This document shows positions 1 to 10,225 of a stretch of 64,000 nt of DNA, in pieces (positions within the stretch are counted from its first letter, which is position 1; each line of letters begins with the position of its first letter). The stretch comes from Steinernema hermaphroditum (taxonomy: Eukaryota > Nematoda > Chromadorea > Rhabditida > Steinernematidae). The notes below the pieces were generated by a model. It searched no databases, was not told the DNA's origin, and worked only from the letters and a program-made list of their open reading frames with translations. The translations under genes were made by a program, and so were the position numbers. The DNA is taken from the NCBI GenBank assembly GCA_030435675.1, contig CM059622.1, forward strand, positions 4,216,001 through 4,280,000, written 5' to 3'.

Positions 1-2
1 TA

Positions 3-1133
3 GAGACGACGAAAGTCTGTCAAGACTGTGGCACTGTATCCACCACCGACGAGACATTCCAAGGTAGACAGACGTTTGTCTGACCACTGTCTGCACATCA
101 CCCCGTTCAGATCTGGTACTGCCGATCCTCTCTAAAGAGGGCCAAACGTTCAACTCGATCGACGAGTGCATCGCCACCTACTTCACGCACGACAACGACG
201 TCGAGGACGTCAACGGCGCCAAGAGACCGCTCCAGCCGATGATCTCCTGTCCACAGTGTGTGGGCGATAGGCCGGCGACCAAGAGCACCCTCTTCAAGAT
301 CCCTCCGTTGGTAGGATTCCCCGCACATGGCCTTTTACCCGTGCTGCTCAGATCCTATGCGTGCAACTCCGCCGCTACAACAACTCCGGCAAGAAGATCG
401 ACACGTCTATCAAGTTTCCAATCGAGGGCATGAACCTCACGCACTACGTGAAGATCCCTTCGAGGGCCGAAGAACTGGCCGAGGACGGGTCCAGCAACGA
501 CAGTTACGGAAGCTTCGGCGCTGTTGGGGCGACGAGACAGCCGTATCAGTACGTGTACAGCTTGTTCAGCATCATTTGTCATCGTGGCCAATTGTAAGTT
601 TGGAAAACCGAGCTGGGAGGGGAGCAGGGGTCGTGATGATGCTTCCCTAGTAAGACTCAAGTCAAACGAGCTTAGAAAAAGGTGATGTACACACTTTGTA
701 TCTTAAATTATTCAGCTATGACTGCTGTGAGGTTCATGATTCATCACCTCCCCCTCTTTTCGTTCCTTTAGGCCCAGACGGCCGACGATTCTGCTGACTA
801 ATACTGGGAACGATCCATGAGACCTAAAAAATAGAGAGGGGGGGGGAACTAGGAGGAGGAATCAATGTTTTTACACCGTTTTCCCCTAAGATTTCGTTCT
901 AGCCATACATACATCTCCAAGACAGACGACCCCATAGCTCCCCTATCAAAGCATCACTTCCCCTCCATCCTAACCTCCCGTCTTTTAGGGCACGACACGG
1001 CCACTACCTCTCCTACGGTAAAACGGGCGGCGACTGGTACTGCTTCAACGACACGCGCGTCCGCCCGTGCACCGAAAGCGAAATCATGCGTCAGAAGCCG
1101 TACATCCTCTTCTACAGACGCGAAATTGTCTAG
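3..1133 (+). CDS. ubiquitin-specific protease, C-terminal part (5' end outside window)
   Basis: Exons 3-63, 111-310, 352-593 and 989-1133 splice in frame to 215 codons ending in TAG. The fragment carries the end of a USP catalytic domain, which hydrolyses isopeptide or peptide bonds after ubiquitin. Two zinc-knuckle pairs are visible (VCQDCG near the start, CPQCVG about 60 residues later), then the usual strand leading to VQLRRYNN, then the His box ARHGHYLSYGK followed by DWYCFNDTRV and a closing YILFYRRE. The catalytic His is in GHY and the Asn/Asp-loop position in FND. The Cys box lies upstream of the window. Introns 1 and 2 are 47 and 41 bp; the last is 395 bp. Family is clear; the exact USP subfamily is not. 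Confidence 0.88.
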
Positions 1134-2820
1134 ATCTTCTATACTTCTATCTTTCCTCTGTCCCGAATAGTCTTTCCTAGGCATAGGCCCAGGCCCCCCA
1201 TGTCCCGATCGAGTAGCCCTCGTGGCACCTCACGCACCCGTCAACATCTTTCCAGTTCGCTTTACGTTTCTGTCTTCTTCGTGTAAATTATTGTTTTGAT
1301 GACGTCGATCTCATCTTCCGCGTTGGTCTTTACCAAAATATCGTTCTTTTCCGAAAGTTCTGTGTATATAATCTTTAATTTCTGGCTGTATAGAATATTG
1401 GTTTGTATCCGATCAGCTGATGCGTTGTATAGAATGTATGTAAGCGACTACTTCATCTGTTTACTACTGTAAAAAGAGTTTCTGATTTTCGATTCTTCTT
1501 TTGGAAGTGAAGCTGTAAGAGTTTTTGAACGCATGTATACCACAAGTCGTTGTACTATGATAAAACCGTTTTATGATAAACCTATGCGTAAACGAGGAAG
1601 TAGGGCTATCCTGTTAAGTCCACATTTCCATGTATACCACATTTTGTCCTTTAAATCCATCACGATGTACTTCAGAATTCATGTTTGTACTCATATATAA
1701 CAATTATGGAAAGGTCTAAATATAAAACGGTTAATTCTGCAGCGAGCACTGACAATACTGGGCGGGTGGAGTCGGGTGGTAATGGGCTTTTTAGCAATTT
1801 CTTGCTGGTCTCCGTCGTCGGTATTTTATGTTTTTTCCCACAAGTTTTCAGCTCTTCTAAGCCACTAGAGTGTTCCAGGAAACGGTGCTATGTTTAAACG
1901 ACTATTTCTTTGACTACAATCTGTTCTTGGTAAGGTTAAGTTTTAAGAAAGTGTTATCTGGGACAATGGTGGATTTTAAGAACAAAGGAAAACGCTAGAA
2001 AGACTGCGTAGGTTGGGATTGAAAAATGAATCTTTGAACATTTCCGTATACTCCACATAAGGTAGACCTAGATGAGCATATAAACTGTGCAAGATACTAG
2101 ATGCCCTCGCTGAAACATAAACGAGAAAAGTGGCTTAAAGTTCCGGGTGTATGAAAAGGGCGCCGGAAATATCGCCTTGGTGCTGGTACATCTGCCATGT
2201 TTGTTGGTCGCCGGCTCTAAGGTGGTTTGCTATCATTTGCCTCTGGTCTCGCTTCGCCATGAGCGTTCCCTTGCCAGTGAAAATATTACTGGAAGCGAAA
2301 ACGAATAAAATCCAACAGTACTGCTCTCCATCCATCCATTCAATGGACCAGATACAGGGTTATCCATAACTACTGTCACGCGTTCGGAACTCTTGAATTT
2401 TTCGCGCTTTTCTGCATTCTCCTCTCCGGTATTTGCTTTATTCATGTTCTGCATGCTTTTCTGATCTAGAACTGCTATTTGCTTTGTTATTTTATGCGCT
2501 GCTATTCAGAAGAATGGTCTCAGAAAAAAACCATAAAACTGTTCATAGAAATGTCATCTTCAGATGAATGACAAGTTTGGTGTTTGAGATCGGAAGTGAA
2601 ACAAATGTGATTCTAATGACCTGAGTATTGTTTACTTCACAGAATGAGCAATTCTAGTCCGACATAATTACTTTAATGACAGGAGTTGTACTTTAATTGC
2701 AGCCAAGATGAACGATCACAGGGTGAGCTCTTTCACGATTTTGAAGTTTATTTTTCATTATCAAATGTTCAATGTATTGTATCAAAAAACAAAAAATTCT
2801 GCAGAACAACTTATTTGAAG
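1134..2820. other. intergenic region, no supportable gene
   Basis: AT-rich sequence between the USP stop and the duplicated NEDD8 block. Open frames here are short, lack splice-site support and resemble no family I know. Confidence 0.5.
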
Positions 2821-2970
2821 CGTGCAAAGTGAAATTGTAGCATCAAAGGCTACACGTATGTGCACTGACGCTGAAATGGAGTGATGACATCTTGAAGACC
2901 GTAGCCTCTGGGAACGACACATCGCAGAACACATTGACTATTTGAATGAAGTAAAACAAAACACAAATAG

Positions 2971-2976
2971 TTTATT
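2971..2976 (-). terminator. poly(A) signal of NEDD8 copy 1
   Basis: AATAAA on the minus strand about 45 nt after the stop codon. Copies 2 and 3 have the same hexamer at the same place in their 3' flanks. Confidence 0.75.
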
Positions 2977-3019
2977 ATCTTCAGCAAATCTCTCCGAAAA
3001 AGCCACACCACGTATCCGC

Positions 3020-3253
3020 TCAGAATCCCCCTCTGAGGGCAAGGACGAGATGGAGGACGGAGCCTGCGGCGATACGGTACTCGTCGACGCCCTTGTCGTC
3101 GTTCATCTGCTTCCCGGAGAAGATAAGACGCTGCTGGGCCGGCGGGATGCCCTCCTTCTCCTCGATCTTCTCCTTGAGGCGCGCGACGCGTTCGTTGTGC
3201 TCGATGTCCAGCTCCACTTCCTTTCCCGTCAGCGTCTTCACTTTGATCAGCAT
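3020..3253 (-). CDS. ned-8-like: NEDD8 ubiquitin-like modifier, copy 1 (77 aa, single exon)
   Basis: The protein begins [20 protein letters not shown] and ends [14 protein letters not shown]8 is conjugated to cullins and other targets through its C-terminal Gly-Gly after removal of a tail. Ala at the residue-72 position (LALRGG) is the hallmark separating NEDD8 from ubiquitin, which has Arg there. The tail after Gly-Gly is one Phe, very short for a precursor. This copy has Ala where copies 2 and 3 have Ser (ERVARL against ERVSRL). A TTTCAG 3' splice site ends 28 nt before the ATG with no obvious upstream exon, which suggests trans-splicing. A poly(A) signal follows at 2971-2976. Flanks match copy 2 in inverted orientation. 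Confidence 0.93.
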   Translation of the reverse strand: MLIKVKTLTGKEVELDIEHNERVARLKEKIEEKEGIPPAQQRLIFSGKQMNDDKGVDEYRIAAGSVLHLVLALRGGF

Positions 3254-3430
3254 CTTCGAGGGAGGGATGAGGCTCAGCGAACTGAAATGTGAGGATAGAA
3301 CCAGTCAGTCGCCATTTTATGCGATTTTGGTCGAATTTTGCGACGCCATTACTGTCGCGTTTTGCGATGCTTCTCATGATGCGATACAAAGCGCCAATGC
3401 AATTCTCCATATAAGGTCCGGAGTTCGAAT

Positions 3431-3577
3431 CATTAATCGAACTTACACAAAGCGGATCTTATCAGAGCTGGTCAAGGTGAATCTGAACTTGATCAGTTTA
3501 AGCTGGGTCCAATATTATCGTCAAACAGCGGCTACTTCTTCATTTTTCTCTTAAAAATGCAGAAAGTCAAGTTTGGA
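3431..3577 (-). repeat. dispersed repeat R, copy 1
   Basis: About 145 bp shared with 13541-13690 (upstream of NEDD8 copy 2, same relation to the gene) and with 5338-5480 inside an intron of the HSD17B8-like gene. Shared landmarks are TTGGCTTTCTGCATTTTTAA and GACCCAGCTTAAACT. The intronic copy has no NEDD8 beside it, so the repeat appears to be independent of the gene. Confidence 0.75.
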
Positions 3578-3893
3578 CACGAAATATTTGAGGGTCTCAG
3601 CCCGAGATGGGCACCACAGGAAAAGCCCCTTATTTGGTCAGATCCTCTTTCGTATAGTAGACTTCACCAAAGTTTTCCGTGCTGAGAACACAAGTAGAGA
3701 GAGTTTCTTTCTGCTTGCGGCAGCTGACCGCTTCCGATTAGCTGCGATATTTCGGCTCACTCGGTGACGCACAAGCGACTTTTTTAAGTTAACCGAAGAC
3801 GTTTTGTGACTGATGAGATCAGCAACTTTTTTTGTTCCGCTCGCGGACAAACGATCCCTCCTCTCCTTGCAGTTGAGGGTCCGGAAAGTCGAA

Positions 3894-4189
3894 ATGCGGC
3901 TGACCGCTGTGCTTATTCTTTGTCTTCTCTTCACTACAAGCCACGCGGAAGAAGTCCCGAAGAGTCGCCTTTGTGGGGCGAAGCTAAAGGCGAAACTCGA
4001 GATGACGTGTGGGTGCACGAAGTTCATTCGCCGTATGACTCTTCAAGTTAGGCCCTTTTGATCTGATCCGCTTTAGGCGCCTCCAGCAAACTAGGACTCA
4101 TCGAGTAGTGCTGTGTTCGAGGCTGTACAATACAAGAACTGAGGACGTTCTGTGGGTCTTGTCAGAAAGCAGCTGAAGTGAACCACTGA
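3894..4189 (+). pseudogene. ins-like: insulin-like peptide gene with in-frame TAG before the A-chain
   Basis: Exon 1 (3894-4032) encodes a signal peptide (MRLTAVLILCLLFTTSHA) and a B-chain-like segment RLCGAKLKAKLEMTCGC with the insulin C-x11-C spacing. After a 44-bp intron (4033-4076), exon 2 keeps the frame through a dibasic RR and reads GLIE, then TAG at 4106-4108, then CCVRGCTIQELRTFC, exact A-chain spacing CC-x3-C-x8-C, ending at TGA 4187-4189. The Cys after the B-chain CG and the Cys three residues after the last A-chain Cys make a possible fourth disulfide, as in some nematode insulins. If TAG terminates, only a 56-residue B-chain product is made. A weaker option is a 3' splice site ending at 4108, which would skip the stop. 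A site ending at 3872 may be a trans-splice site. Confidence 0.72.
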
Positions 4190-4354
4190 ATGTTCCATAA
4201 ATTTCTCTTCCTCTGGATCGGGACGCCCAAGGGTTCAGATATCGCTAAATTTCAGGTAACCAGAGCCCCAAAAAGGCGAAAACGGAATGTCAAACTTCAC
4301 TACTATAATAACCACATAAATAGGAAACAATATAATTTACTCAATCTACTCAGG

Positions 4355-5827
4355 TCACATTCCAAGACCGCCAGTCACTTCGATTGTCGTTCCGGTGACA
4401 TAGCTGGAGAGGTCGGAAGCGAGGTAGACGACGGCGTCGGCGATCTCTTCCGGCTTTCCCATACGACCCATCGGGATAGTGGCGGCGATTTGAGCCAGGA
4501 CCTGCAACATATACCGTTCGATCGCCTAGAAATAGTAGCCCTCACCGGTGGCGGCATGGCTTCAGTCATCGGAGTGGCAACGAATCCGGGCTGGATGCAG
4601 TTCACGCGAATGTTCTTCTTGGCGAGCTCGCGCGCCGCTGACTTCGAGAAGCCCACGACGCCGGCTTTCGTCGCCGCGTAGTTCGTTTGACCGAAGTTAC
4701 CGACCTTGCCTACGATCGAAGAGATGTTGACCACTGATTGGGGCGATTGGTGTTCAACGGCGAGGCGCGCAAAGGCTTGAGTGATCTAAAGAGGCACGAT
4801 TAGGGCACGTGAGCGGAGAGTAATCTCACCAGAAAGGTTCCCTTCAGATTCACATCGACAACATTGTCGAACTGCGATTCGGTCATCTTGAGAAGCGTCG
4901 TGTCCTGAGTAATTCCGGCGCAGTTGACGACGATCTGGGGAGACCCACCGGCGAAGCGTTCCTTCACGAAGTCGACGAGGCCCTTCACGTCGGACTGTTT
5001 GCTGACGTCGCAGGCGAATGCTTCATGTGCGCCATTATCTGAAAATGTAGAATTTAGGGAACACCCAGGGTTGTTTGTACCACATTTTTGCTTTTTACGG
5101 AAACAGAAACAGACGGAAATTTACATTTTACGGAAACAGAGAGAAAAACAGTGATCTATAAGGACAAAACAGAACAGGGTAGATCCTAAATATATTTGAG
5201 ATAAAAAAACGGTCCCTGCATGTCTTTTAAGCGTATTTTAAGAGAGATGAGCTGAACCGTATGAACGGCTGTCGGACCAGCTGAACATCGGCTTTTGTCC
5301 AAATCCAGCTTCAAACGCTTAAATATTAAAAGTTGTGTCCAAACTTGGCTTTCTGCATTTTTAAATGACAAATGCAGATGTAGCCGCTGTTTGAGAATAA
5401 TATCGGACCCAGCTTAAACTAGTCAAGTTCAGTTTTATCTTGACCAGCTCTGATACGATCCGTTTCGTTCGATTAATGAACTTATTTTTGATCTTACATG
5501 GAAAATAGCAAAAGCGCAAGCGCAAAGCGCAACCATTTAGAAATGATAAATCATGACGGAAAAGAGAGTTCTAGCATAACCGACAGAGAATTAAACCCAA
5601 AAACACGCAAAAAGAGAGCTAACCTTTGACGAGTTTCGAGCAAGTGCCTTCAGCGGTCTCCTTCTTCAGATCGACGACGACAAGACGCGCTCCCTGCTGC
5701 GCCAACCGCTCGCAAATCGCCCGTCCGATTCCGCTGCCGCCACCTGAAATGCATCGTTTTCAAACAGTCGCTCAGGACGGGATTTACCAGTGACGATTCC
5801 TAGTTTTCCGGCCAACAGATTCGCCAT
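4355..5827 (-). CDS. HSD17B8-like: HSD17B8-like short-chain dehydrogenase/reductase (251 aa)
   Basis: Five exons (5788-5827, 5624-5743, 4830-5038, 4546-4785, 4355-4501) close in frame. HSD17B8 is the mitochondrial alpha-subunit partner in 3-ketoacyl-ACP reduction and also oxidises estradiol in vertebrates. Visible motifs are the Rossmann TGGGSGIG at residues 14-21, NCAGITQD, the catalytic Ser in [11 protein letters not shown], Tyr and Lys in TNYAATKAG, and the C-terminal [13 protein letters not shown]. The [16 protein letters not shown] and NCAGITQD stretches are characteristic of HSD17B8. Length fits the family. Intron 2 is 585 bp and holds repeat R; the others are about 45 bp. A 3' splice site lies 15 nt before the ATG. 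Confidence 0.9.
5338..5480 (+). repeat. dispersed repeat R, intronic copy
   Basis: Diverged copy of the 145-bp repeat found next to NEDD8 copies 1 and 2, here inside intron 2 of the HSD17B8-like gene. It accounts for part of that intron's unusual length. Confidence 0.7.
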
Positions 5828-5842
5828 TCCTCGATGTAGACC

Positions 5843-6333
5843 GATTTTCTGCAAGTGGAGAAGAGAAATGAAGTGGCGGGGGAGAGACGCGACGGGGAAA
5901 CGATCAAAGCACAGACGGAGACATGCCGCGGCGCCGTCTAGAGTTCACTGATCGGAGGGGAGTGGAGCGGTTGTGCTCTGATTAGGGCACAAAACTTAGA
6001 AAATTTCTGTAGAAACGTTGCCGTTACGTTTCCGGTGGACAGTGTTGAAGCAAATACGATAGTGGAGGGATGTGCGAGTGCTTCGAGCCTGAGTTATACA
6101 GAGCGGAGCTGGAAGAAACCCATAATGCTACACCACAAGCACAAATTCATGGCACAGAAAAGTGGACTTTGTACTCTCTTCTTACCGCCCCAATGTCTCT
6201 GCATAAGTGATAGTGAACAGATGGAATAAGTGACGTAAACGTGTATGATTCGGCCTCTAGCCGATCTCTGGCCTCTTTTCAACAAAATCCGCCGCGTTTG
6301 GATCCATATTTATACAGTGAGCTATTGAGTACA
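5843..6333. other. intergenic spacer, nothing recognised
   Basis: Separates two minus-strand genes. It should contain the 3' end of the unrecognised gene and the promoter of the HSD17B8-like gene. No long frame, repeat or RNA structure was seen. Confidence 0.4.
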
Positions 6334-7751
6334 TCAGCAAGAGAACACTTCCTCGGAATGCTCCTCGTCCACGTGTTCCACGCGCATTTTGGGAATCACC
6401 CTCATGGCGCCCGGAGGGATGACTGGGATTCCGAAATTCGGTCGCGTGCGTTCCTTCGAGAGTGCGTGGAAGTTGAAGAGAGGCTGGCGCCGGAATTGGA
6501 AGACGTTCTCGGGCTTCGCCACGATCACGGGGATGTCCGTCGATGCCGCCTTGGCGTCGCGATTCTTCCCGAAGCGTCGCTCGAAGTCCGTTTTGGCGTC
6601 GAAGACCGAGTGGCGTGTGTACTCCTCTACAGGAGCCTCCGAAGGCGCATCTTCGTAGAGATGCTCGTGCAGATCCTCGTCTGTTTCGTTTTCGGAGGAA
6701 ACGCTCTCTTCGCCGTCGTCAGTACCCACTACGTCGTCGTAGAAGTAATCTATCGAGGCTTGGCGGTCGAGACCAAGCGCGGCGCTCGCGATTTCGGTGG
6801 ACACTCTGTGTGCCGCGTCGTAAGTGGCGCAAACCTCGGAGATCGCCTCGGCGATCGTGTCGTGGACCAAACTCTCGAGGAACATCTCCTCTTCCAGAGG
6901 GTCAGGCATTTCTACAATCGATGGTGGGTGGTCGGCAGAGAAGGAATTCGGAATACCGTGGAGATCGAAGCCGTCGCCAGCGTGGTGGTGGTAGAGATCG
7001 TCCTCTTCGTCGTTCTCTTCGAAGCGCTTATCGTCGCGTCGCCTCAGAAGGAAAGCGCTTTCGATGTTCTCGCAGTAGGCGCGCGTCTCTTCCCACTCAG
7101 ATGCGCTGAGGGACATGTCGCCGATCAAGAGGGCTTCTGACGCCAGCTCATAGCACTTGCAGATGACGTACTAGAACGAGCGTCGGTCGGTTGCCCCCGG
7201 GAGGTCTTTACCCACCTCCGACGCGACCTCCTTGAAGAGAGAGTAGAGGGAGGCAACAGAGAAGACGATCCGTAGAAGGACCGGCTCGTTTCCGATCAGC
7301 CAAAGCCGCGGGGCAAGCAGGAGGATTCTTTCCAGATTCAAGGACTGCCACACTTCGCGTTTTAGCCTGAAAGATATGGAGTAGAAGAAGGAGGTCATGG
7401 GAAAGAACACACTCTTCATCTTGGAGATGGACTCCCAAGTGGGAGGCGACGACCAGAAGGAGGGAAGTGTAGTCCGCGAGAAAGACCGGGTCCTTCCGAG
7501 GAAGTCGAATCTGCGAGATGACGCCCCAAACGCGGCGACAGTCTCCAAAAGCCATTTAGGAGAGCGCGAAGTCATGACTCACCATGGAGCACTTGTGAGG
7601 CGTCCTCACTCTCGAAGACAGAGGAACTCAACTCTTGGATCCTGTTTAGGTCCTTGAGGGAGATAATCACGAAACGGTTATTCCCGAGCCTTTTCCTTTC
7701 GAGGACAGTCTCGATCTGATCTAAAGGACACGCGCTGCAGTCGTCTTGCAT
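6334..7751 (-). CDS. unrecognised acidic protein (428 aa)
   Basis: Four exons (7583-7751, 7413-7542, 7216-7366, 6334-7170) join through introns of 40, 46 and 45 bp with clean frames. I do not recognise a family. The N-terminal half (about residues 1-170) is helix-rich and hydrophobic in patches, for example LLLVVASHLGVHLQDEE and RIVFSVASLYSLF. The C-terminal half is acidic and low in complexity (NDEEDDLYHHH, EESVSSENETDEDLHEH), probably disordered, and ends in Cys. There is no signal peptide. The gene lies about 500 bp upstream of the HSD17B8-like gene on the same strand, too far for a typical operon. Confidence 0.7.
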
Positions 7752-7938
7752 GGCGCAGCTAGTGGAGAAGAACGACGGAGAGGTGATAAAAATTTATTCA
7801 GCTCAAGAAGACGAGCACTGATAACGCAAGATGACGTCAAATCTATGTAGCAGTGGTCGCTGGCACATGACCGTGATCAACCTGCCGGTATTTTATTAGA
7901 GCTCTACATATTAACCGGAGCTCATCTTGTCCAAAGCA

Positions 7939-8427
7939 AGTTTACGAGTTTACGAGTTTATTTCTCGTATCAAAGGCTTACGCCTTGCGAGACGTCGTAT
8001 ATATGCACAAGAAACACATTATCACTCCGTAGTCGCCGGTCTTCTTCTGACTTCGGCACATCAGAGTAGAGCACGGCGATCCCATTAGTGTGCGCGGGCA
8101 TCAGAGAGGCGAAGAGCTGATTCCGGAGACGGTGGAGCACAGCAAACCCATCTTCAGCTCAGGTGGCGGCGCGGACGTCGGAGTTGAGGACCTTCTTCGG
8201 CAGCTTCCGTGGGCGGCACGAGTGAAGAACAGGCATGCAGGCGAAACGCGTTGTCGGAGCACAACAGGCGAACCGGGAACCATCAAGGCAGCTGGCGACG
8301 CGGACTACGGAATTGTGGCGGTTCTTCGGCTTCTCTGGCGGCGCGAGTGGAGTCGGGCGGCAGTGACGGGCTTCTTGGCAAGACGGTGGAACTACGGCTC
8401 CCTGGTGTTCCAGGCCTTCTGGGAGCC
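7939..8427 (-). repeat. 489-bp inverted repeat, copy 1 (partner at 25848-26335)
   Basis: Nearly identical to the reverse complement of 25848-26335. One edge is the tandem motif TTTACGAG; the other breaks sharply at GGGAGCC. Read on the minus strand it contains one frame of about 150 codons interrupted by a single TGA, ending HIYDVSQGVSL and followed by AATAAA. Both copies share the TGA. It looks like the duplicated 3' end of a gene, or a non-autonomous element. Confidence 0.75.
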
Positions 8428-8770
8428 AAAGCAACGCTTAGAAAATTGACTGAATAGGTGGACTTGGCTGGAGTGGCATCTCCTTATCCAAATAAAAAAC
8501 AATTGAGATTTATTAGACTTAGTAATGTACATAAACTATCCGTCTTGTATTTTTTTTTTGTAAATTCGCTCCGCGACGACAGTTCCGCAAAAAAAAAAAC
8601 AACGGAGTAATGGTTGCCCAATAAAACGAAGCTACCGCCCAGAGCTTGTACGCTCGGAATGTCTCACTGTGGGAGACATTGATCCCCACTTTACAGTCCT
8701 CAAGTATACACTTGGAACGAGTTACGAGTTGTATGTAGAACATTTGAAATTAAATCTCTTGCTCTATCTA

Positions 8771-10065
8771 CAGGGTGTTCCATAAGTTCTGTAACGGATT
8801 TCAAAATGTGTGTTTTGAGTTGATTTTTTTTGCTTTTCACTTATTTTGACGTTTACTGCGCTTTTCTTGGCCCTTTTTTATCTTATATCCACTGTTTCCC
8901 TGATATTCCGCAATATTATAAGAATTTGTCATGGCCTCCAAAGAAAAGAGTTTCGCGGCCGTTTCGTATTTCGCGGAACGAGGTCAAAATCGGACATTGG
9001 AAAGTTGCTGAATCTGGCTCGCGGAAAGCTTGTACCGCAGCGAAACGACTTCTGCGCCTTTATGAAGCCGCGAAATTCATATAACCTAGTCCTAGAAGTG
9101 AAAGACCGAAGAGTGCGCAAACCAGATTGATGATTTAAGGTGTGAAGAAGCGATTTGAGCGAAATCCGGAGTGCTACATTAGAAAAATGGCCTTGGACTC
9201 CAAAAATATTGAAACCATCCACCCAATGCATTGTGAACGATAACCTGAAGCTAATCTCGCCCAGAAAATCCACTGGATACGTGCCGACGCATCACAGAGA
9301 GAAGTATAGAAGGGAAAAATGGAAGAGTCTGATAGCCGTGGCCACGAGCAAAGAAATTCGTTTACTCCTGTTCACGGCTCAATTAATTTTTTCGATTAAA
9401 TTATTCCCAAATCAGCATAACGAGTGAGTTTTCCATGAAGCAGGTTCTTCTCGATCTGTTGAGTTCAAAAGGAACCATTTCCCATCGAAGCCCGTCATGG
9501 TATGCGCTAAAATATGCGGGATGGGCCAAACGAAACCCGTTTTTATCCAAAAAGGGGTCAGGATTGATGCGAAAATCTATCAAGAATGGAATTTGAAGGC
9601 AAGATTCACTTAGGAACACTTTAAAAACGATAATTAGGTGTTCCAGAAAGAGTTGATTCCGGCGCATGGACCGAAATTATCGATGGAGGTCGCGAATCAG
9701 ATCTGCCCCAAGTTAGTGGGGTAAGGACATGTGGCCCTTCATTAGCGCCGACCTGAGCCCACTGGACTATGCCATCTATGGATTCTTGGACAGTGAAGTC
9801 TCGCGAATCCAGAACACTAGCTTAAACAGTCTGAAGCGATCTCTGGAGCGAGCATAGGCGATGAACTGCTCGTGGCCACGACGAAGAATTTTAGAAAACT
9901 TCTTGAAGCCTTTTCTCCCACTGAATGTGGCGATTTCAATTAATCGTTATAGATAATTGTTCTCCTGGTTCTCTTTTATAGGTGTACCGATTTTCACACG
10001 AATCCGTTGGATTTTCGTCGAGATATAGCCATTTTTAGGCGTTACAGAACTTATGGAACACCCTG
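8771..10065 (+). mobile_element. degenerate mariner element (1295 bp)
   Basis: Flanked by TA (8769-8770 and 10066-10067), the Tc1/mariner target duplication. Terminal inverted repeats match perfectly over at least 26 bp (CAGGGTGTTCCATAAGTTCT... at both ends). Internal plus-strand frames hold fragments of a mariner transposase: KRFERNPECYIRKMAL and IVNDNLKLISPRKSTGYVP in the N-terminal half, VRIDAKIYQE in the middle, and LSPLDYAIYGFLDSEVSRI at the third acidic residue, giving the mariner DD34D-type context. Many stops and shifts mean it cannot encode an active enzyme. Length is typical of full-length mariners. Confidence 0.88.
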
Positions 10066-10225
10066 TATGGTTTCGCAATTATTGAAGCCAAGGACGTTAC
10101 TCCCCTTCCGAGTGGCTCAGGGGGATACCTATCCACCGATGTGCTTCGAATCTTTCAAGAATTAACAAATAAACGTTAACAACGCAAGAAACTAACAATA
10201 AAAATCAACAACTAATAATTCAACA

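Noticed and set aside
3415..3435. tRNA-like B box (GGAGTTCGAATC)
   Set aside because: The flanking bases do not pair as a T-arm and no acceptor or anticodon arms can be folded. It is part of repeat R.
3573..4061. Alternative frames at 3573-3767 and 3806-4051
   Set aside because: The first is repeat-R edge sequence. The second overlaps the insulin-like exon in another frame and loses its signal peptide and cysteines.
4190..4681. 163-codon open frame on the plus strand
   Set aside because: Antisense to exons 4 and 5 of the HSD17B8-like gene, which are unambiguous.
6241..7140. 299-codon open frame on the plus strand
   Set aside because: It is the antisense shadow of the large last exon of the 6334-7751 minus-strand gene, whose splice structure and composition are better.
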